A DNA stretch of 64,000 nucleotides, taken from NCBI RefSeq assembly GCF_008274585.1, contig NZ_VTRT01000001.1, positions 62,001-126,000 on the forward strand, written 5' to 3'. This document shows positions 58,361 through 64,000 of the stretch, one piece after another. The notes below the pieces were generated by a model. The model searched no databases and had not been told where the DNA came from. It saw only the letters and a program-made list of their open reading frames with translations. Made by a program: the position numbers and the translations under genes. Position 1 is the first letter of the stretch. Every line of letters begins with the position of its first letter. The stretch comes from Pedobacter sp. BS3 (GTDB lineage Bacteria; Bacteroidota; Bacteroidia; Sphingobacteriales; Sphingobacteriaceae).

Positions 58361-59299
58361 ATGAAAATTGGCTTAGACATTATGGGCGGAGATTACGCTC
58401 CCAAAGCAACCGTTTTGGGAGCCATTTCAGCCTACAAAGCGCTATCAGACCAAGAAAAAATTGTGCTGATAGGTGATAAAGATCAAGCGCTGCCCTTTTT
58501 CGCCGAACAGGACTTTAACCCCGATCTTTTTGAGTTTATTCATACCACCGAGACCATTGGTATGGGCGAACACCCCACCAAGGCAATTCTACAAAAGCCC
58601 GATTCAAGTCTTGGGCTCGGTTTTCAGCTGCTTAAAGAAGCAAAGATAGATTCCTTTGCTTCGGCCGGCAATACCGGGGCCATGATGGTTGGCGCCATGT
58701 TCAGCATCAAAAACATTCCCGGCATTCTCAGGCCGGCAATAGCAACCGTAGTGCCCAAGTTAAAAGGCGGCTATGGCGTTATGCTTGATGTAGGCGCCAA
58801 TGCCGATTGTAAACCCGATACCTTATTGCAGTTTGGCATGCTGGGCAGCCTGTTTGCCGAAAATATACTGAACATTGAAAACCCCAAAGTGGGTTTAATG
58901 AACATTGGCGAGGAAGAAGAAAAAGGCAATATGGCCACACAGGCAACCTATCCGCTGATGAAAGAAACCAGCCTCTTTAATTTTATCGGGAACATTGAAG
59001 GCAGGGATCTGTTTAACGATAAAGCCGATGTTATTGTATGCGACGGCTTTACCGGCAACGTTATTTTGAAACTGGCCGAAACGTTTTACATATTAACGCT
59101 CAAAAAAGGTTTAAAAGACGAATTTTTTGATCGTTTTAATTATGAGCAATACGGCGGAAGCCCGTTTTTGGGTGTTAATGCCCCGGTTATCATCGGGCAT
59201 GGGATCTCAAGCCCCGAAGCGATCAAGAACATGATTCTCCTCTCGAAAAACATGATCGAAGCACAATTAATTGACAAGATCAGGGCAGTGTTTAAATAA
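58361..59299 (+). CDS. plsX: Phosphate acyltransferase
   Basis: PlsX moves acyl groups from acyl-ACP to phosphate, the first step of phospholipid synthesis. The 312-residue protein has [20 protein letters not shown] at the start, [22 protein letters not shown]-type text ([14 protein letters not shown]) and [16 protein letters not shown]. Length is slightly shorter than E. coli PlsX and normal for Bacteroidota. It ends 10 bp before fabH. Confidence 0.96.
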   Translation: MKIGLDIMGGDYAPKATVLGAISAYKALSDQEKIVLIGDKDQALPFFAEQDFNPDLFEFIHTTETIGMGEHPTKAILQKPDSSLGLGFQLLKEAKIDSFASAGNTGAMMVGAMFSIKNIPGILRPAIATVVPKLKGGYGVMLDVGANADCKPDTLLQFGMLGSLFAENILNIENPKVGLMNIGEEEEKGNMATQATYPLMKETSLFNFIGNIEGRDLFNDKADVIVCDGFTGNVILKLAETFYILTLKKGLKDEFFDRFNYEQYGGSPFLGVNAPVIIGHGISSPEAIKNMILLSKNMIEAQLIDKIRAVFK

Positions 59300-59309
59300 A
59301 AATTTGGCA

Positions 59310-60305
59310 ATGCAGAAAATTCATGCCGCTATTACCGCGGTTGGGGGATACACCCCGGACTATATTTTAACTAACCATGAGCTTGAAACCATGGTTGATA
59401 CCAACGACGAGTGGATCACCACCCGTACCGGTATCAAAGAACGCCGTATTTTAAAAGGCGAGGGATTAGCCACGTCAGACATGGCGGTTCCGGCCGTTAA
59501 TGAGCTACTAAAAAAACGCGGTATCAGTGCCGAAGAAATTGAGCTGATCATTTTCTGCACGGTAACGCCCGATATGCCCTTTCCGGCAACAGCTAACATT
59601 CTTGCCGATAAAATTGGTGCTAAAAACGCCTGGGGATTTGACCTTAGTGCAGCCTGCTCGGGCTTCATCTTCGGCCTCACAACCGGCGCCCAGTTCATTG
59701 AATCGGGCAAGCATAAAAAAGTATTGGTTGTAGGTGGCGATAAAATGTCGTCCATTATCAATTACGAAGACCGTACCACCTGCATTATTTTCGGCGATGG
59801 CTGCGGCGCCGTATTACTGGAGCCCACTACCGAAAATGAAGGCGTTCTGGATTCTGTGCTATACAGCGATGGCTCTGGCCGCGACCTGCTTAACATCAGG
59901 GCCGGAGGCTCATTAAGGCCAGCGTCGCACGAAACCGTAGATGCCAAAGAGCACTTTACTTACCAGGAAGGCAAAACAGTGTTCAAGTTTGCCGTAACCA
60001 ATATGGCCGATGCCGCTGCCGAAATTATGGAACGCAATAACCTGACCGCCGATGACGTAGCCTGGCTGGTGCCCCATCAGGCCAATAAGCGCATTATTGA
60101 TGCCACAGCAAACCGTATGGGCGTAAGCTCAGATAAGGTAATGATCAACATTGACCATTTTGGCAATACCACGGCAGGCACTATTCCACTTTGCTTGTGG
60201 GAATGGGAAAACCGGCTTAAAAAAGGCGATAACATTATTCTCGCCGCTTTTGGCGGAGGCTTTACCTGGGGCGCTGTTTACCTTAAATGGGCATATACAT
60301 TATAA
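59310..60305 (+). CDS. fabH: 3-oxoacyl-ACP synthase III
   Basis: FabH starts fatty-acid chains by condensing acyl-CoA with malonyl-ACP. I use ATG 59310 ([20 protein letters not shown]), 39 bp inside the longest frame, giving 331 residues. The catalytic triad is visible: Cys116 in DLSAACSGF, His in VPHQANKRI and Asn in GNTTAGTIP. Cytoplasmic; part of the plsX-fabH-accB-accC cluster. Confidence 0.97.
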   Translation: MQKIHAAITAVGGYTPDYILTNHELETMVDTNDEWITTRTGIKERRILKGEGLATSDMAVPAVNELLKKRGISAEEIELIIFCTVTPDMPFPATANILADKIGAKNAWGFDLSAACSGFIFGLTTGAQFIESGKHKKVLVVGGDKMSSIINYEDRTTCIIFGDGCGAVLLEPTTENEGVLDSVLYSDGSGRDLLNIRAGGSLRPASHETVDAKEHFTYQEGKTVFKFAVTNMADAAAEIMERNNLTADDVAWLVPHQANKRIIDATANRMGVSSDKVMINIDHFGNTTAGTIPLCLWEWENRLKKGDNIILAAFGGGFTWGAVYLKWAYTL

Positions 60306-60395
60306 CATTAACCCCACATTTGTGTTAGGGGGATATTATTTCCTATTTTTAAATTTATTTTTTGATTTTTGTCAAGATAACCAAAACCCAACAAA

Positions 60396-60887
60396 ATGGA
60401 TATTAAGCAAATTCAGGAACTGATAAAGTTTGTCTCCAAATCCGGAGTAAATGAAGTTTCTATTGAGCAGGAAAACTTTAAAATCACCATAAAAACCAAC
60501 CAGACGCCTACCTATGTTACCGCATCGGTGCCTGCACCCGTAGCTGCACAACCGCAAATAGCACAACAGGCAACGGCCGCTGTACCACAAGCCGAAGCGC
60601 CGCAGGTATCTGCCGCACCAGCCACCACAGATGCCGCAGCAGCAAACTATATCACCATTAAATCGCCGATGATCGGTACATTTTACCGTTCATCAAGTCC
60701 GGATAAACCGGCTTTTGTTAACGTAGGCGATGAAATTAAAGCCGGACAGGTGATCTGCATCGTAGAGGCCATGAAACTGTTTAACGAGATAGAAGCCGAA
60801 GTTTCGGGCCGTGTTGTAAAGATCCTGACCGATAATGCCAGCCCCGTAGAGTACGATCAGCCTTTATTCCTGGTAGAACCTATATAA
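60396..60887 (+). CDS. accB: Biotin carboxyl carrier protein of acetyl-CoA carboxylase
   Basis: The 163-residue protein carries biotin on Lys127 within [12 protein letters not shown], a common variant of EAMKM. It has a helical N-terminus (1-35), an Ala/Pro/Gln-rich flexible linker (about 37-85) and the biotinyl domain (about 86-163). It joins accC and the transferase subunits to make malonyl-CoA. The unit follows fabH in the cluster, as usual. Confidence 0.96.
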   Translation: MDIKQIQELIKFVSKSGVNEVSIEQENFKITIKTNQTPTYVTASVPAPVAAQPQIAQQATAAVPQAEAPQVSAAPATTDAAAANYITIKSPMIGTFYRSSSPDKPAFVNVGDEIKAGQVICIVEAMKLFNEIEAEVSGRVVKILTDNASPVEYDQPLFLVEPI

Positions 60888-61059
60888 ACTATTAATCGCA
60901 AATATGTCCGTGACTCAATGCAGGCGCATATTTCACATTCGCAAAATTATCATCATACCAGCGAAATAATGTCTAATGCAAATGTTCAAAAATATAGGCT
61001 GCTGTGTACAGGTTACTGAGGCATTTTTAGTTTTTTAAGGCATCAATGAACCCTTGCAG

Positions 61060-61098
61060 GGCTTTTGATTTTTTAATTTTTACTTTTGACTTAACACC
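61060..61098. repeat. Heptad tract abutting the accC start
   Basis: After a small CCCT-TGC-AGGG stem (61051-61061), units TTTTGAT, TTTTTAA, TTTTTAC and TTTTGAC and then TTAACACC run up to the ATG at 61099. Confidence 0.75.
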
Positions 61099-62439
61099 AT
61101 GTTTAAAAAGATATTAATTGCCAACCGGGGAGAAATAGCGTTACGCATTATCCGTACCTGCAAAGAGATGGGCATAAAAACCGTTGCCGTGTACTCTACT
61201 GCCGACCGCGACAGCCTGCACGTACGTTTTGCTGATGAAGCTGTTTGTATCGGCCCGCCGCCAAGCAAAGATTCTTACCTCAACATTCCCAATATTATTT
61301 CTGCTGCCGAGTTAACCAATGCCGATGCTATTCATCCCGGCTATGGTTTCCTGTCAGAAAATGCCAAATTCTCTGCAATATGCCGCGATTACGGCATCAA
61401 ATTTATCGGGGCTACACCAGAGCAGATCAATGGCATGGGCGATAAGGCATCGGCCAAAGAAACCATGAAACAGGCCGGCGTGCCTACCATTCCAGGATCT
61501 GACGGCCTGCTTAACGATGTTAATGAGGGAATAAAAATTGCCAACGAGATCGGTTATCCCGTTATTCTGAAAGCTACTGCCGGTGGCGGCGGTCGCGGGA
61601 TGCGCATTGTCTGGAAAGATGAAGATTTTGAACCGGCCTGGGATTCTGCCCGCCAGGAAGCCGGAGCCGCCTTTGGCAATGAAGGCATTTACCTTGAAAA
61701 ATTTGTAGAAGATCCACGCCACATCGAGATACAAGTTATCGGAGACCAGTACGGCACAGTTTGTCATCTCTCGGAACGCGATTGCTCCATACAGCGCCGT
61801 CACCAGAAGCTGGTGGAAGAATCACCTTCGCCATTTATGACAGAAGACCTGCGCAAGCGCATGGGCGAAGCTGCTATTAAAGGCGCACAGGCGGTAAATT
61901 ACGAAGGCGCCGGAACCATTGAGTTCCTGGTAGACAAGCATCGCAACTTTTACTTCATGGAAATGAACACCCGTATCCAGGTTGAGCATCCCGTAACCGA
62001 AGAAGTGATCAACTTCGATCTGATCAAAGAGCAGATCAAAGTAGCATCGGGCATTCCTATTTCCGGCAAAAACTATACTCCCGAAATGCATGCCATTGAA
62101 TGCCGCATCAATGCCGAAGATCCATTTAACGGGTTCCGGCCTTCACCCGGGCGCATCACCAATTTCCACTCGCCGGGAGGTCATGGCGTACGTGTAGATA
62201 CACACGTTTATTCCGGTTACCAGATCCCGCCCAATTACGATTCCATGATCGCTAAGCTCATCTGCGTAGCTCAAACCCGCGATGAAGCCATTTCTACCAT
62301 GGAGCGGGCGCTAAGCGAATTTGTGATAGAAGGCATAAAGACCACCATACCTTTTCATTTAAAGCTGATGAAAGACCCTAACTTCAGGGCCGGTAATTTC
62401 ACCACGAAATTTATGGAAACATTTGAGTACAGCGAGTAG
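61099..62439 (+). CDS. accC: Biotin carboxylase subunit of acetyl-CoA carboxylase
   Basis: AccC carboxylates biotin on AccB using bicarbonate and ATP. The 446-residue protein has an ATP-grasp layout: the [20 protein letters not shown] start, [12 protein letters not shown] as the flexible glycine loop, the [14 protein letters not shown] segment, [20 protein letters not shown] with the active-site region, and a normal C-terminal domain. Length is normal. It ends in a hairpin terminator at 62467-62498. Confidence 0.97.
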   Translation: MFKKILIANRGEIALRIIRTCKEMGIKTVAVYSTADRDSLHVRFADEAVCIGPPPSKDSYLNIPNIISAAELTNADAIHPGYGFLSENAKFSAICRDYGIKFIGATPEQINGMGDKASAKETMKQAGVPTIPGSDGLLNDVNEGIKIANEIGYPVILKATAGGGGRGMRIVWKDEDFEPAWDSARQEAGAAFGNEGIYLEKFVEDPRHIEIQVIGDQYGTVCHLSERDCSIQRRHQKLVEESPSPFMTEDLRKRMGEAAIKGAQAVNYEGAGTIEFLVDKHRNFYFMEMNTRIQVEHPVTEEVINFDLIKEQIKVASGIPISGKNYTPEMHAIECRINAEDPFNGFRPSPGRITNFHSPGGHGVRVDTHVYSGYQIPPNYDSMIAKLICVAQTRDEAISTMERALSEFVIEGIKTTIPFHLKLMKDPNFRAGNFTTKFMETFEYSE

Positions 62440-62466
62440 CCATAATGTCCATGTAAAATAACTGAT

Positions 62467-62502
62467 AATACCATTCTATAATTAAACAGAATGGTATTTT
62501 TG
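62467..62502 (+). terminator. Terminator after accC, overlapping the tatC leader
   Basis: AATACCATTCT (62467-62477) and AGAATGGTATT (62488-62498) form a perfect 11-bp stem, followed by TTTGCTTTT. The tail also spells TATTTTTG (62495-62502), a possible tatC -7 element. This favours starting tatC downstream at 62512. Confidence 0.75.
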
Positions 62503-62511
62503 CTTTTAACA

Positions 62512-63381
62512 ATGAGCGAGAGAACACAAAACCTGATAGAGACCATTAAGCAAAAAGGGAAGAATATAGAGGCAGAAATGTCTTTTTTCGACCATTTGGA
62601 AGTACTCCGCTGGCACCTGATACGGGCGAGTGTGGCCATCGTGGTATTTACCGTACTGGCCTTTGTATATTACGATTTTATTTTCGATACCATTATTATG
62701 GGGCCCAAAAGTCCATCATTCTGGACTTACCGGATGATGTGCATTATTGGCGATAAATTTAATCTGGGACCCGATTTTTGCATCAAAGAAATTCCCTTCA
62801 ATATTATCAATACCGATATGGCCGGGCAGTTTACCCTGCAAATGAACTCCTCGCTGATCATCGGTCTGGTATTGGGCATCCCCTACCTGTTATATGAATT
62901 ATGGCGCTTCATTAAACCCGGCCTTACAGAACTTGAAGCAAAATCGGCCAGTGGTTTTGTATTTTACGCCAGCCTGCTCTTTATGCTGGGCGTATTGTTC
63001 GGGTATTACATCATATCGCCATTATCCATTAACTTTTTGGCTAATTACAAGGTAAGCCAGGTTATACAAAACCAGATCACCATCGATTCGTATTTGTCGT
63101 CGGTGGCTACGCTTACGCTGGGTACAGGTGTAGTTTTTGAATTGCCGATAATCATTTATATCCTGTCAAAGATCGGTATCATGACTCCGGCTTTTATGCG
63201 CTCATCCAGGCGGTACGCTATTGTAATTATACTAATCATTGCGGCCGTGGTAACACCCACGCCCGACATTCTGACCATGATGACCGTAAGCTTCCCACTA
63301 TTTATTTTATATGAGATCAGTATCCTGATCTCGGCCCGGGTGGATAAAAAACGGCAGAGGGAAATTATGGGTAAGGGATAA
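62512..63381 (+). CDS. tatC: Sec-independent protein translocase subunit TatC
   Basis: TatC is the receptor core of the twin-arginine system that moves folded proteins across the inner membrane. I start at 62512 (MSERTQNLIETIK), since the longer frame begins inside the accC terminator; this gives 289 residues. It has the typical cytoplasmic N-terminus with FFDHLEVLRWHLIRA (the first helix with the conserved Glu), six membrane helices and PFVE-like text at the periplasmic side. No tatA/B gene lies next to it. Confidence 0.94.
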   Translation: MSERTQNLIETIKQKGKNIEAEMSFFDHLEVLRWHLIRASVAIVVFTVLAFVYYDFIFDTIIMGPKSPSFWTYRMMCIIGDKFNLGPDFCIKEIPFNIINTDMAGQFTLQMNSSLIIGLVLGIPYLLYELWRFIKPGLTELEAKSASGFVFYASLLFMLGVLFGYYIISPLSINFLANYKVSQVIQNQITIDSYLSSVATLTLGTGVVFELPIIIYILSKIGIMTPAFMRSSRRYAIVIILIIAAVVTPTPDILTMMTVSFPLFILYEISILISARVDKKRQREIMGKG

Positions 63382-63411
63382 ATTTATAGGAAAAACTAAA
63401 ATCACACAATA

Positions 63412-63849
63412 ATGGAAAATATATCAATAGCCATAGGCGGCGACCATGCGGGATTCGAGTATAAAAAAGCGTTAATGGATTTCCTGGCCGGTTACCCGGT
63501 TACCGTAAAAGATTTTGGCACCTACAGTTCAGAGTCTGTGGATTACCCTGATTTTGCCCACCCGGTAGCCAGTGCAGTAGAAAACGGCGAGTTTACCTTT
63601 GGGATATTAATCTGCGGAAGCGCCAATGGCGTTGCTATAACCGCTAACAAACATCAGGGCATTCGTGCGGCTATTTGCTGGACAAAAGAGCTTGCCCAAC
63701 TGGCCCGCGGGCATAATAATGCTAATATTCTGTGCATACCGGCACGTTTTATTTCAGTAGAAGATGCTAAAGCCATTACGCACACCTTTTTAGATACCGA
63801 ATTTGAAGGCGGCCGTCATGCCAATCGTGTGAATAAAATTGTATGCTGA
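63412..63849 (+). CDS. rpiB: Ribose-5-phosphate isomerase B
   Basis: RpiB interconverts ribose-5-phosphate and ribulose-5-phosphate in the pentose phosphate pathway. The 145-residue protein shows GGDHAGFEYKK, YSSESVDYPDFAHPVASAVE, ICGSANGVAITANKHQGIRA and an RGHNNANILCIPARF segment, with Cys in ICGSANG as the likely catalytic residue. Length is normal. It starts 30 bp after tatC. Confidence 0.95.
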   Translation: MENISIAIGGDHAGFEYKKALMDFLAGYPVTVKDFGTYSSESVDYPDFAHPVASAVENGEFTFGILICGSANGVAITANKHQGIRAAICWTKELAQLARGHNNANILCIPARFISVEDAKAITHTFLDTEFEGGRHANRVNKIVC

Positions 63850-63855
63850 TGAATT

Positions 63856-63962
63856 AGATGTGAGATATGAGATGCGAGACATGAGACGGTTTTCCGAACT
63901 ATGACCATGAACCTATCGGCTATCTTCATACCTATAACTTACAACTTTTAACCTACAACGCT
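63856..63962. repeat. Heptad tracts before the last, truncated gene
   Basis: Units AGATGTG, AGATATG, AGATGCG, AGACATG and AGACGGT (63856-63890) are followed after a gap by ATGACCA, TGAACCT, ATCGGCT, ATCTTCA, TACCTAT, AACTTAC, AACTTTT, AACCTAC and AACGCT up to an ATG at 63963. The AGATATG units are the same type as those within mqnD. Confidence 0.75.
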
Positions 63963-64000
63963 ATGGTACGGTTTGTGAAATGCGGTCTGTTATCCCTTGC
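63963..64000 (+). CDS. Start of a further gene, cut by window edge
   Basis: An ATG directly after a heptad tract opens a frame reading MVRFVKCGLLSL to the window edge. It could be the beginning of a signal peptide. Only 12 residues are visible, so the call rests mainly on position after rpiB and the tract. Confidence 0.45.
   Translation, partial: MVRFVKCGLLSL

Noticed and set aside
62491-62511. Earlier tatC start at 62491
   Set aside because: That ATG lies inside the 3' arm of the accC terminator, and the extra residues MVFLLLT are not typical of TatC.

Overview
The window reads as chromosomal DNA of a Bacteroidota bacterium, most likely family Sphingobacteriaceae (Mucilaginibacter/Pedobacter type). 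The basis is TAnnTTTG-type promoters, futalosine-pathway menaquinone genes, a type IX secretion C-terminal domain, an ECF sigma factor of the Bacteroidota class, a hybrid two-component sensor, a TonB-dependent receptor with a carboxypeptidase-like N-terminal domain, and an AdoCbl-dependent ribonucleotide reductase. No rRNA, tRNA, CRISPR array, integrase or transposase was seen. The species cannot be fixed from the sequence alone.

Layout. 1-3073: minus-strand genes (a cut-off small conserved protein, an NTF2-like secreted protein, cysS, a tiny secreted Thr-rich protein). 3423-6986: LacI-type regulator, Fur-family repressor and a heavy-metal P-type ATPase. 7158-7937: a decayed ATPase/DUF4143 gene. 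8025-14324: a threonine operon with a complete attenuator (a Thr/Ile-rich 23-residue leader peptide, an antiterminator segment and a terminator), then thrA, a methyltransferase, thrB and thrC. 14333-14964: three tandem copies of a 211-bp hairpin-rich unit. 15208-17626: an AT-rich cassette encoding secreted proteins, the last with a putative Cys/His peptidase-like domain and a T9SS tail. 17691-20384: minus-strand mqnB-mqnD-hldD plus a 55-residue membrane protein. 20468-22730: queD, folE, fabD. 22768-27530: zinc metallopeptidase, lipoprotein cytochrome c, nrdJ. 27984-28882: an antitoxin-like mini-gene and an orphan ECF sigma factor. 29170-34787: glnS, then RhuM and Fic accessory genes, then a murein amidase and a DUF4197 lipoprotein.

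35214-51302 is a carbohydrate-utilisation locus: TonB-dependent receptor, two related beta-helix-like lipoproteins, a clan GH-D alpha-galactosidase-like enzyme, a GH2 beta-galactosidase-like enzyme and a hybrid sensor/regulator. It has no SusD. A roughly 33-bp element shared by the two divergent promoter regions is a good operator candidate. 51784-56986: M16 peptidase and DUF2059 protein, a CRP-type regulator with a perfect TGTGA-N6-TCACA site at its 3' end before a VOC-family gene, and a toxin-antitoxin pair whose toxin is interrupted by a stop. 57246-63849: small lipoprotein, the conserved yceD-rpmF-plsX-fabH-accB-accC fatty-acid cluster, tatC and rpiB; a new gene begins at 63963.

Across the window, degenerate 7-nt-periodic tracts sit directly before start codons (fur, ATPase, thrB, thrC, fabD, accC, the gene at 63963 and others). 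One such tract lies in frame inside mqnD, where it encodes an extra segment of about 30 residues. The other regulatory surprise is an array of five TTGCAA palindromes spaced 20-21 bp apart before the Fic gene.
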